Shown here: one piece after another, positions 1 through 5,272 of the stretch | Position numbering within the stretch: the first letter of the stretch is position 1 | How the letters are laid out: the number at the start of each line of letters is the position of its first letter | Source of the DNA: Paracoccaceae bacterium | GTDB lineage: Bacteria; Pseudomonadota; Alphaproteobacteria; Rhodobacterales; Rhodobacteraceae | DNA length: 6,724 nt | Reading direction: 5' to 3' | Assembly (NCBI GenBank): GCA_003551745.1 | Contig: PUNI01000066.1 | Location: 1-6,724, forward strand | Made by a program: the position numbers and the translations under genes | Notes under the pieces: model-generated | What the model was told of the DNA's origin: nothing | Databases searched by the model: none | Seen by the model: the letters and a program-made list of their open reading frames with translations, nothing else

Positions 1-84
1 CCGGCCGGCGCGCGCGACTGGTCCGGGCGCGCGCGCCGTCTGCAACAGCAGCTGATCGAACGCTGGGCCACCGTCTACGCGTGA
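1..84 (+). CDS. C-terminal end of an unidentified protein (partial)
   Basis: An open frame runs from the first base to a TGA at 82-84, giving 27 residues that end in the peptide LQQQLIERWATVYA. Nearly every third codon position is G or C, as in the other genes here, which supports real coding. The tail is basic, then amphipathic and probably helical. I do not recognise the family from so short a piece, so no function is offered. The gene is convergent with the TerB-family gene: the two stop codons are separated by only 3 bp, so each transcript must read into the other gene or end within it. The frame could in principle be chance, but this compact convergent arrangement is typical of such genomes. 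Confidence 0.5.
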   Translation, partial: PAGARDWSGRARRLQQQLIERWATVYA

Positions 85-87
85 GGC

Positions 88-507
88 CTAAGCGCGCATG
101 TGCCGCGCGCGCGCGCCACGCTCGATGGCCGCGGCATGCAGACGATCGACATTAAGCTCGTGACGGATCTCCTCGAGCAGCCGGAGCTCGGCCTGGTTCA
201 GCAGCCCGTCGGCCGCCGCCACGTCGCAGGCCAGCGCATAGGCCGTCTCGTGCAGATGCGACGGCAGATGCCCGCGCACCAGCCCGAAGAGGGCGCCCAG
301 ACCGTCTTCCTCCTCGAACAGATCAAAGACGATCCCGGCCACCCGGTGCATCCGGTCCACGTCGTACGCCGCAAAGACCGGAAGATGGTTGACCACCTGC
401 TGGATCGTGATCAGTTCCGAGGTCCGGATGCGTTCGTCGGAGGCCGACACCGCGATCATGATCGCGACGAGGCAATCCTGAGGCGAGAGGGAAGGCGCTG
501 GTGCCAT
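88..507 (-). CDS. TerB-family (tellurite resistance TerB-like) protein
   Basis: This 139-residue protein is a single all-helical TerB-like domain. Two similar acidic motifs are visible, D24...E31 near the N terminus and D100-G-x5-E107 in the C-terminal half. This is the D-x6-E pattern that in TerB proteins lies on a helical pair and is thought to bind metal. There is no signal peptide or membrane segment, so it should be cytosolic. The ATG at 507 is chosen because GGAG lies 6 nt upstream and the protein begins directly before the conserved [19 protein letters not shown] block. The frame stays open far upstream, but only as antisense to lysK. Family knowledge: TerB domains occur in tellurite/stress systems and also in many stand-alone proteins of unknown role. 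No other ter gene is present here, so tellurite resistance itself should not be assumed. It is transcribed divergently from lysK. Confidence 0.85.
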   Translation of the reverse strand: MAPAPSLSPQDCLVAIMIAVSASDERIRTSELITIQQVVNHLPVFAAYDVDRMHRVAGIVFDLFEEEDGLGALFGLVRGHLPSHLHETAYALACDVAAADGLLNQAELRLLEEIRHELNVDRLHAAAIERGARARHMRA

Positions 508-534
508 CGGACGCTCCGAAAGAGCCTTGAGGCG

Positions 535-563
535 AGAGTATTGACGCCGCTTGGCCAGAGCAA
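535..563 (-). promoter_or_regulatory. Candidate sigma-70 promoter for the TerB-family gene
   Basis: Reading the minus strand, TTGCTC (563-558) and TACTCT (540-535) are separated by exactly 17 nt. Transcription would begin near 528, leaving a leader of about 20 nt before the ATG at 507 that includes the GGAG ribosome-binding site. Both hexamers are only partial matches to consensus, so this is a pattern call. Confidence 0.35.
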
Positions 564-569
564 TAGGCA
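541..569 (+). promoter_or_regulatory. Candidate sigma-70 promoter for lysK
   Basis: TTGACG (541-546) and TAGGCA (564-569) are separated by 17 nt. The -35 is a 5/6 match; the -10 is weak, as is common in high-GC alphaproteobacteria. The expected start near 576 leaves a leader of about 50 nt for lysK. The site overlaps the opposing TerB promoter candidate almost completely, so the two may compete for polymerase. Confidence 0.35.
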
Positions 570-573
570 GCCG

Positions 574-587
574 GGCCGGCGCCGGCC
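574..587. repeat. 14-bp perfect palindrome in the lysK leader
   Basis: GGCCGGC (574-580) is followed directly by its reverse complement GCCGGCC (581-587). It sits between the candidate lysK promoter and the lysK ribosome-binding site, near the predicted transcription start. It could be an operator-like element or simply a by-product of GC-rich sequence; nothing here distinguishes the two. Confidence 0.5.
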
Positions 588-624
588 GAGGCCGACGCCC
601 TGCCGACAGCTTCCAGAGGATGCG

Positions 625-2205
625 ATGACAAGCCTGCGCGACGCCGCCCTCAACTCCAAGGCCTGGCCTTTCGAGGAGGCGCGCCGCCTCGCCAGGCGCT
701 ATGAGAGGGCGGCGCCCGCCAAGGGGCATGTGCTGTTCGAGACGGGCTACGGCCCCTCCGGCCTGCCGCATATCGGCACCTTCGGCGAGGTGGCGCGCAC
801 CACCATGATCCGCCGCGCCTTCGAGGCGATCAGCGACATCCCGACCCGGCTCGTCTGCTTCTCCGACGACATGGACGGGATGCGGAAGGTGCCCGACAAC
901 GTGCCGAACCCCGAGGCCCTGCGCAAGCATCTGCAGCGGCCACTGACGGCAGTGCCCGACCCTTTCGGCACGCATGAGAGCTTCGGGCACCACAACAACG
1001 CCATGCTGCGGCGGTTCCTCGACACCTTCGGCTTCGAGTACGAGTTCATCTCCGCCACCGAGTTCTACCGTTCGGGGCAGTTCGACGAGATCCTGCTGCG
1101 CGCCGCCGAACGCTATGACGCGCTGATGGAGGTGATGCTCGCCAGCCTGCGCGAGGAGCGTCAGCAGACCTATTCGATCTTTCTGCCCATCCACCCCGAG
1201 ACCGGGCGGGTGCTCTATGTGCCCATCAGGCATGTGGACCCGCGCGAGGGCACCGTCACCTTCGACGACGAGACCGGGCGGGAGTGGACGCTGCCGGTGA
1301 CTGGCGGCAACGTCAAGCTGCAGTGGAAGCCCGATTTCGGCGCCCGCTGGGCCGCGCTCGACGTCGATTTCGAGATGTTCGGCAAGGACCACTCCACCAA
1401 TGCGCCGATCTACGACCGGATCTGCGAGATCCTCGGCGGCCGGGCGCCGGAGCATTACGTCTACGAACTCTTCCTCGACGAGAATGGCGAGAAGATCTCG
1501 AAGTCGAAGGGCAACGGGCTGACGATCGACGAGTGGCTGACCTATGCCAGCGCCGAAAGCCTCAGCTACTTCATGTTCCAGAAGCCGCGGACGGCCAAGC
1601 GGCTCTATTTCGACGTGATCCCGAAGGCGGTGGATGAATACCACCAGCAGTTGCGCGCCTTTCCGGGGCAGGAGCTGCCGCAGCGGCTGGCGAACCCGGT
1701 CTGGCACATCCATTCCGGTTCTCCGCCGAAGAGCGGCATGGTGGTGAGCTTCGCCACGCTTCTGAATCTCGCCAGCGTGGTCGCGGTGCCCGACAAGGAG
1801 AGGCTCTGGGGCTTCCTGCGCCGCTACGCCCCCGAGGCGAGCCCCGAGACCCACCCCGACCTCGACGCCGCCGTGGCAGGAGCCGTGCGGTATTTCCGCG
1901 ACTTCGTGGCGCCGACACGGGTGTTCCGGATGCCCGACGCGAACGAGCGTGCGGCGATGGTCGATCTGGCCGGGCGGCTGCGCGACTGGGACGGCGGGCT
2001 CGATGCCGAGGCGCTGCAGAGCCTCGTCTTCGCGGTGGGCCGCGAGCACGGCTTCGACCCGTTGAGGGCGTGGTTCAAGGCGCTCTACGAGGTGCTCCTT
2101 GGCGCCTCGGAAGGCCCGCGCTTCGGCGGTTTCATCGCGCTCTACGGGCTGGACGAGACGGTGGCGCTGATCGAGCGGGCGCTGGCCGGCGAACTGGCTG
2201 CCTGA
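625..2205 (+). CDS. lysK: Lysine--tRNA ligase, class I (LysRS-I)
   Basis: Cytosolic enzyme that activates lysine with ATP and attaches it to tRNA-Lys. The 526-residue product has the class I layout. A Rossmann catalytic domain contains the HIGH-type signature PHIG (residues 48-51, within [13 protein letters not shown]), and a KMSKS-type loop reads KISKSKGN at 290-297. The helical C-terminal part, from about 310 to the end, corresponds to the anticodon-binding region of this family. Most bacteria use an unrelated class II LysRS; class I is known from archaea and some bacteria including alphaproteobacteria, and this length fits those. The ATG at 625 is chosen because AGAGG lies 5 nt upstream and the conserved N-terminal block starts there; the longer open frame back to 100 is only the antisense of the TerB gene. 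It stands alone, divergent from TerB and convergent with the DUF1194 gene. Confidence 0.96.
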   Translation: MTSLRDAALNSKAWPFEEARRLARRYERAAPAKGHVLFETGYGPSGLPHIGTFGEVARTTMIRRAFEAISDIPTRLVCFSDDMDGMRKVPDNVPNPEALRKHLQRPLTAVPDPFGTHESFGHHNNAMLRRFLDTFGFEYEFISATEFYRSGQFDEILLRAAERYDALMEVMLASLREERQQTYSIFLPIHPETGRVLYVPIRHVDPREGTVTFDDETGREWTLPVTGGNVKLQWKPDFGARWAALDVDFEMFGKDHSTNAPIYDRICEILGGRAPEHYVYELFLDENGEKISKSKGNGLTIDEWLTYASAESLSYFMFQKPRTAKRLYFDVIPKAVDEYHQQLRAFPGQELPQRLANPVWHIHSGSPPKSGMVVSFATLLNLASVVAVPDKERLWGFLRRYAPEASPETHPDLDAAVAGAVRYFRDFVAPTRVFRMPDANERAAMVDLAGRLRDWDGGLDAEALQSLVFAVGREHGFDPLRAWFKALYEVLLGASEGPRFGGFIALYGLDETVALIERALAGELAA

Positions 2206-2227
2206 GCCCGGCCGGTCCTGTGGGGGG

Positions 2228-2245
2228 CTGCCCGGGCCTGGGCAG
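2228..2245. terminator. Hairpin between convergent lysK and DUF1194 genes (possible terminator)
   Basis: CTGCCC (2228-2233) and GGGCAG (2240-2245) form a perfect 6-bp stem with a 6-nt loop, 22 bp after the lysK stop. No T-run follows on either strand, so it is not a classical intrinsic terminator. A smaller stem, GTCG-AAA-CGAC, follows at 2262-2272. The 119-bp gap between the two converging genes is the natural place for bidirectional termination; otherwise I see nothing in it. Confidence 0.3.
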
Positions 2246-2324
2246 ACCTGCGGCCCGCTCGGTCGAAACGACAGGCGACGCCGCCGCGACCCGGGCTGGC
2301 CCATGGCGCCGGCGGTGCGGGTTC

Positions 2325-3050
2325 TCAGCGCGTGGCGTGGGTGCCGGGCAGCGGCGGCAGCGCGCCGAAGAGCGGCGCGGTCAGCTCGCGCAGCAGCTTG
2401 CGGCGGAAGGCGCGCGGAAAGTCCTCGGCACTGACGGCGACCTCGACAAAGGCGCCGGGGCCGCGGATCACCTCGGCCGTGTAATAGGCCGCGATGTCGC
2501 GCTCGATTCCCTCGATGGCGAGGCCGTTCACTGTGATCCCCTCGAAATCGCGGCGGTCATAGACCCGGGCGGGGTCGGGCCCGTCGTTGGTGCGCCCGTC
2601 GCCGGAGATGTCGAGGGTGCGGAAATCGCAGTGCTCGACAGCTCCGAGCAGCCGATGGCCGAACTCCAGCGCCGCGCCCACGGCCGTGTACCAGTTGTCG
2701 GGACTGCGCTGGTGGGCCTCGACGCGGGCGGAGACGAGATCGATGTCGGCCTCCTCCGTCAGCAGCATCCAGTTGGAGATCACATGCTGCTGCCGCGCCC
2801 CGCTCCATTCGAACACCGCCAGAGCAACCGGGCTCGACGGCGCGAGGATCGCGGCGCGGATCTCGGGATCGGCGAGGGCGGCGCGAATTCCCTCGATCTG
2901 GATCGCATAGGCCCTGTCATCGACCGACCGCGACACGTCGAACCCCAGCGCCAGCCCGAGCCGGCAGGGCCCCGCCTGCAGCGACGTCGTGCTGGATGCA
3001 GCCACGACAAGCAGGGCATAGAGGACAGGGGATCGGAGGAAAGGCCGCAT
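2325..3050 (-). CDS. DUF1194 family protein, secreted, von Willebrand factor A-like
   Basis: This 241-residue protein starts with a probable signal peptide: R2 and R6, a hydrophobic stretch at about 8-18, and a likely signal peptidase I site after SLQA (residue 26). The mature part resembles a VWA domain. D38-x-S40-x-S42 (in FDVSRSVD) matches the first metal-ion-dependent adhesion site motif, T122 in NWYTAVGAAL fits the second element, and D151 in DISGDG fits the third. C29 and C141 could form a disulfide outside the cytoplasm. Family knowledge: DUF1194 proteins of about this size occur across Rhodobacterales and relatives, with no established function. The inference is a periplasmic or secreted protein that binds a divalent metal and perhaps a protein partner. 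The ATG at 3050 has AGGA 7 nt upstream. It is divergent from the DUF4336 gene, with a 62-bp gap. Confidence 0.85.
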   Translation of the reverse strand: MRPFLRSPVLYALLVVAASSTTSLQAGPCRLGLALGFDVSRSVDDRAYAIQIEGIRAALADPEIRAAILAPSSPVALAVFEWSGARQQHVISNWMLLTEEADIDLVSARVEAHQRSPDNWYTAVGAALEFGHRLLGAVEHCDFRTLDISGDGRTNDGPDPARVYDRRDFEGITVNGLAIEGIERDIAAYYTAEVIRGPGAFVEVAVSAEDFPRAFRRKLLRELTAPLFGALPPLPGTHATR

Positions 3051-3112
3051 GGAACCATCCTGCCTTATCCGGAACGGGCTGTCGCCGCGTCATTGCCCTG
3101 CGGCCTGATCCG

Positions 3113-3856
3113 ATGACGGGTCGGCCGACCGGATACGAGCCGTTGCTGACCCCGAAACCGGTGGCCGAGGGGCTGTGGATCGTCGATGGCCCGGTGATCC
3201 GGTTCCACGGGCTGCCGTTTCCCACCCGGATGACCATCCTCCGACTTGCCGGCGGCGGGCTCTGGCTGCATTCGCCGGTGGCTGCGGGGGATGGGCTGGT
3301 CGCGGCGGTCACGGCGCTGGGGCCGGTCGCGCATCTGGTGGCGCCGAACTGGATCCACTATGCCCACATTCCCGCGTGGCAGGCGCGGTTCCCGCGGGCA
3401 CGGGTCTGGGCGGCGCCGGGGGTGCGCGCGCGAGCTGCGCGGCGGGGCGCTGGCATCCGCTGGGACGGCGATCTGGGCCCGGCGCCGCCGCCCGCCTGGG
3501 CCGGCGAGATCGACCAGATCGCCGTGGCGAGCCCGCTGCACAGCGAGGTGGTGTTCTTCCACCCGCGCACCCGCACCCTGATCCTCACCGACCTGATCGA
3601 GAATTTCGAGCCGGAGAAGCTGCCGCGCTGGATGCGCCCGCTGGTGCGGCTCGGCGGCGTTGCCGACCCGGACGGCGGCATGCCGCGCGACATTCGCCTG
3701 TCGTTCCTCGGGCATCGCGGCGCGCTGCGGGCGGCGGTGGCGCAGATGCTCGCCTGGGCGCCGGAGCGCGTGATCCTTGCGCATGGGCGCTGGTATCCGC
3801 GCAATGGAACGGCAGAACTGCGGCGGGCCTTTCGCAGCCTGTCACGTGAACATTGA
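3113..3856 (+). CDS. DUF4336 domain protein, metallo-beta-lactamase-like fold
   Basis: This 247-residue protein has no signal peptide and should be cytosolic. It is recognisable as DUF4336 from the N-terminal block with DGPVIRFHGLPFPTRMT (about 25-41), the segment APNWIHYAHIPAW (77-89), LILTDLIENFE (156-166) and VILAHGRWY (220-228). The order of H82/H85, H143, D160 and H224 mirrors metal ligands of metallo-beta-lactamase-fold hydrolases. The canonical HxHxDH motif is replaced by an N79-x2-H82-x2-H85 arrangement, so metal content and hydrolase activity are unproven. No substrate is known to me. The ATG at 3113 is preferred because the family block begins just after it; the ribosome-binding site is weak, and the upstream open frame is antisense to DUF1194. 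It begins 62 bp from the divergent DUF1194 start and ends in a likely terminator. Confidence 0.85.
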   Translation: MTGRPTGYEPLLTPKPVAEGLWIVDGPVIRFHGLPFPTRMTILRLAGGGLWLHSPVAAGDGLVAAVTALGPVAHLVAPNWIHYAHIPAWQARFPRARVWAAPGVRARAARRGAGIRWDGDLGPAPPPAWAGEIDQIAVASPLHSEVVFFHPRTRTLILTDLIENFEPEKLPRWMRPLVRLGGVADPDGGMPRDIRLSFLGHRGALRAAVAQMLAWAPERVILAHGRWYPRNGTAELRRAFRSLSREH

Positions 3857-3880
3857 CCGGGCGGCGCCGCGCGGTACCTT
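3853..3880 (+). promoter_or_regulatory. Candidate promoter for the DUF4864 gene, overlapping the upstream stop and terminator
   Basis: TTGACC (3853-3858) and TACCTT (3875-3880) are 16 nt apart; transcription would start near 3887, about 26 nt before the DUF4864 ATG. The -35 is 5/6 to consensus, while the -10 is poor and the spacing slightly short. The -35 includes the stop codon of the DUF4336 gene. Confidence 0.22.
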
Positions 3881-3883
3881 TTT
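3856..3883 (+). terminator. Rho-independent terminator after the DUF4336 gene
   Basis: The stem pairs ACCG (3856-3859) with CGGT (3872-3875) and GCG (3861-3863) with CGC (3868-3870). There is one G/G mismatch (3860/3871) and a 4-nt loop. Two bases after ACC begins, a run of five T (3879-3883) follows. Hairpin plus T-run directly after the stop codon is the standard intrinsic terminator layout, though the mismatch and the 3-nt gap before the T-run weaken it. It would separate DUF4336 from DUF4864 transcription. Confidence 0.48.
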
Positions 3884-3912
3884 GATGCATGGCTCAACCG
3901 GAGGTATTCGCC

Positions 3913-4338
3913 ATGCGCCTCGACATCCGTTCCCACCTCGCCGCATGTCTGCTTGCGCTGCCGCTCGCCCTCGCCACGCCTGCTGCGGCGGACGATGCCG
4001 CCGCCGGTATCGCGCGAACCATTCAGGGTCAGCTCGACGCCTTCCTTGCTGATGATTTCGAGACGGCCTTCACCTTCGCCTCGCCGGGCATCAAGGGCAT
4101 GTTCCGCACCCCGGAGCGCTTCGGCGAGATGGTGCGGTCCGGCTATCCGATGGTCTGGCGTCCGGCCGAGGTGCGCTATCTCGAGCTGCGTCAGGTGCAG
4201 GGGCGCACGATCCAGCGTGTGATGATCATCGACCAGCATGGCGGCCTGCACATGGTGGATTACCTGATGGTCGAGACCGAAGACGGCTGGCAGATTGCCG
4301 GCGTGCAGGTGTTGCGCGACTCAACCGTCGGTGCCTGA
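3913..4338 (+). CDS. DUF4864 domain protein, exported
   Basis: This small protein of 141 residues has a clear signal peptide: R2 and R6, then a hydrophobic core ACLLALPLALA, with probable cleavage after ATPAAA (residue 26). The mature part of about 115 residues begins with a helical segment (GIARTIQGQLDAFLADDFETAFTF) followed by beta-rich sequence ending in DGWQIAGVQVL. This ordering is typical of the NTF2-like/DUF4864 type of small alpha-beta domain. No catalytic motif is visible and no function is established for the family. The ATG at 3913 is chosen because GGAGG (3900-3904) lies 8 nt upstream and the signal peptide begins there; an in-frame ATG at 3889 would bury it. The last 18 bp overlap the end of the convergent HugZ-like gene. 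Confidence 0.85.
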   Translation: MRLDIRSHLAACLLALPLALATPAAADDAAAGIARTIQGQLDAFLADDFETAFTFASPGIKGMFRTPERFGEMVRSGYPMVWRPAEVRYLELRQVQGRTIQRVMIIDQHGGLHMVDYLMVETEDGWQIAGVQVLRDSTVGA

Positions 4339-4836
4339 GCGCGGCTTGGCCATGAGGTCGGCCGGCGTCAGCAGATAGGCGCGGCCGAAGCCGCCGTTCA
4401 GCGCCGCGCCCTCCGGGACCAGCCGCACGAAGCCGAAATCGGCGAAGTCGACGTAGAGGCGCGCCTTGGGCTGAAGCGATAGCCAGCGCGTGCGCAATTG
4501 CGCGTGGTCGGGCGCGCCGCGCGGCACGAACTCGGCCCGGACGTCCAGCGACAGACGCGGATGCGTCAGCGGATCGCCGCGGCTCGCGGGTTCGCCCACG
4601 AGGATGGCGGCCTGCGGATGGGCCCGCAGGGCGGCGGTGTGCTGCGAGAGGGTCGAGATCAGGGTTACGGGACAGCCCTCGGCATCGGTGCCGAGCGCGA
4701 TGCGGCTGATTGCCGGCAGGCCGGTCTCTGGGTTGCGCACGGCCAGCGCGGCAAAGCGGGCGGTGTCGATCAGCCGGCGGGCGAGGTCGCGCGCCTCGGC
4801 GTCGGTGGGGCGGATCGGAGAGGGCGCGTCGGGCAT
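4321..4836 (-). CDS. HugZ / pyridoxamine 5'-phosphate oxidase-like (split-barrel) protein
   Basis: This 171-residue cytosolic protein has a single PNPOx-like split-barrel domain. Recognisable pieces are the N-terminal helix ARDLARRLIDTARFAALAV (15-33), PAISRIAL (41-48), the strand and turn TLISTLSQHTAAL (58-70), and a C-terminal portion with ARLYVDFADFGFVRLVP. These match HugZ-like members, where the fold binds FMN or heme. Full-length HugZ proteins of about 240 residues also carry a C-terminal DUF2470 domain, which is absent here. Heme utilisation is therefore only one possibility; a generic flavin-dependent reductase or cofactor-binding role is equally open. The ATG at 4836 has AAGGAG 6 nt upstream and the conserved block follows, so the open extension up to 5124 is rejected. 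The gene is divergent from acs across 436 bp and overlaps the end of the DUF4864 gene. Confidence 0.82.
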   Translation of the reverse strand: MPDAPSPIRPTDAEARDLARRLIDTARFAALAVRNPETGLPAISRIALGTDAEGCPVTLISTLSQHTAALRAHPQAAILVGEPASRGDPLTHPRLSLDVRAEFVPRGAPDHAQLRTRWLSLQPKARLYVDFADFGFVRLVPEGAALNGGFGRAYLLTPADLMAKPRSGTDG

Positions 4837-5029
4837 CGGTGTCTCCTTGTCGGCAGGCTTGCCGAAAGCGGCCGCCCGCGCAAGGCTGCCCATATGCGCG
4901 GGGGGCGGATGCATCGAATCAGCGGGCGGTGAGGTCAGGCGCAATGGGGTGGCGCGGCCTTGGCGCGGACGACCCGCCGGGACGCCGACCTTCGGCCCGG
5001 CGCAACAAACTGTCGCGGCGCACCGCCGC

Positions 5030-5052
5030 TTGACAAGAATCTGGCGTGTCAA
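5030..5052. repeat. Inverted repeat TTGACA-N11-TGTCAA
   Basis: TTGACA (5030-5035) and its exact reverse complement TGTCAA (5047-5052) are separated by 11 bp, so the half-site centres are 17 bp apart. Each arm is also a perfect -35 hexamer, one for each strand, although I find no good -10 at the right distance from either. An operator for a dimeric regulator is one reading. Confidence 0.5.
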
Positions 5053-5086
5053 CTGCATGATTTCACGCGCGGTCTCTGTCACGAAA

Positions 5087-5133
5087 CCGTCAGGCATTGA
5101 CGGATTGATCCGGTGATCAGTCAAAGCATTGAC
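5087..5133. repeat. Three abutting inverted repeats in the acs control region
   Basis: CCGTCA/TGACGG (5087-5092 and 5098-5103, 5-bp spacer) is a perfect dyad. It is followed by GATTGATC/GATCAGTC (5103-5110 and 5115-5122, 4-bp spacer, 7 of 8 matching), and then by the perfect GTCAA/TTGAC (5120-5124 and 5129-5133, 4-bp spacer). The dyads share end bases, so the 47 bp are almost fully covered. A direct repeat GCATTGAC-R-GATT also occurs at 5094-5106 and 5126-5138, 32 bp apart, with one mismatch. Confidence 0.55.
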
Positions 5134-5169
5134 AGATTTCCCGCAGTTTTGAAAAGGGTTAGGCAGTCT

Positions 5170-5199
5170 TTGACAGCTGTGTTAACTCTTGCGTAGGGA
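5170..5199 (+). promoter_or_regulatory. Candidate sigma-70 promoter for acs
   Basis: A perfect TTGACA (5170-5175) is followed after 18 nt by TAGGGA (5194-5199). The -10 is weak, resembling the TAGGCA of the lysK candidate. Transcription would begin near 5206, immediately before the two leader hairpins, leaving about 67 nt of 5' UTR. Other TTGACA copies at 5030 and 5129 lack a plausible -10. Confidence 0.33.
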
Positions 5200-5205
5200 G
5201 AGAGG

Positions 5206-5251
5206 GGCGCTGCCCGCTGTGGCGGCGCTAAGGCCGGCCGAATGCCGGCCT
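5206..5251 (+). promoter_or_regulatory. Tandem hairpins in the acs 5' leader
   Basis: Hairpin 1 pairs GCGCTGCC (5207-5214) with GGCGGCGC (5221-5228), with one G/U pair in RNA, a 6-nt loop, and a further G/U possible at 5206/5229. Hairpin 2 pairs AGGCCGGC (5231-5238) perfectly with GCCGGCCT (5244-5251) around a 5-nt loop. Only two bases separate them, and the second ends 8 nt before AGGAGG (5260-5265). No T-run follows, so they are not terminators; mRNA protection or modulation of translation is an inference. Confidence 0.5.
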
Positions 5252-5272
5252 GCGACGATAGGAGGAGACCCC

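Larger units (their letters stand above)
4837..5272. promoter_or_regulatory. 436-bp divergent control region between the HugZ-like gene and acs
   Basis: No credible gene lies here. The left part (4837-5029) is GC-rich and, apart from the AAGGAG of the HugZ-like gene, shows nothing I can support. From 5030 to about 5200 the sequence is clearly less GC-rich (5101-5160 has 27 G/C of 60), as expected of a promoter/operator region. This part carries four TGAC and four GTCA cores and several inverted repeats, listed separately. From 5207 to the acs start it is GC-rich again, with two hairpins and the acs ribosome-binding site. Confidence 0.6.

Noticed and set aside
100..624. A 175-codon in-frame extension upstream of lysK
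   Set aside because: It is mostly antisense to TerB, has no LysRS similarity, and AGAGG sits 5 nt before the ATG at 625, where the conserved N terminus begins.
508..2304. A 738-codon minus-strand frame that continues the TerB gene upstream across the whole of lysK
   Set aside because: Beyond the TerB start at 507 it is the antisense of lysK. Its composition is low-complexity (Arg, Gly, His, Val rich), as expected for the complement of GC-rich codons, and a ribosome-binding site marks the real start.
2070..3116. Long plus-strand frame across the DUF1194 gene
   Set aside because: It overlaps the end of lysK and runs antisense to a protein with signal peptide and VWA-like motifs; no family features are seen in it.
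3065..4251. Long minus-strand frames across the DUF4336 and DUF4864 genes
   Set aside because: They are shadows of the plus-strand genes, which have recognisable domains and, for DUF4864, a good ribosome-binding site.
5105..5119. FNR-type box suggested by TTGAT and ATCA arms
   Set aside because: The FNR consensus has four bases between TTGAT and ATCAA; here the symmetric arms are six bases apart and the second arm reads ATCAG, so it is better described as a different dyad.
4837..5124. A 96-residue N-terminal extension of the HugZ-like protein
   Set aside because: It is not typical of the family, contains low-complexity Pro/Arg sequence, and AAGGAG lies 6 nt before the ATG at 4836.
5231..5251. 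Perfect 8-bp hairpin as an intrinsic terminator or attenuator before acs
   Set aside because: No T-run follows; the next bases are GCGACGATAGGAGG, leading into the acs ribosome-binding site.
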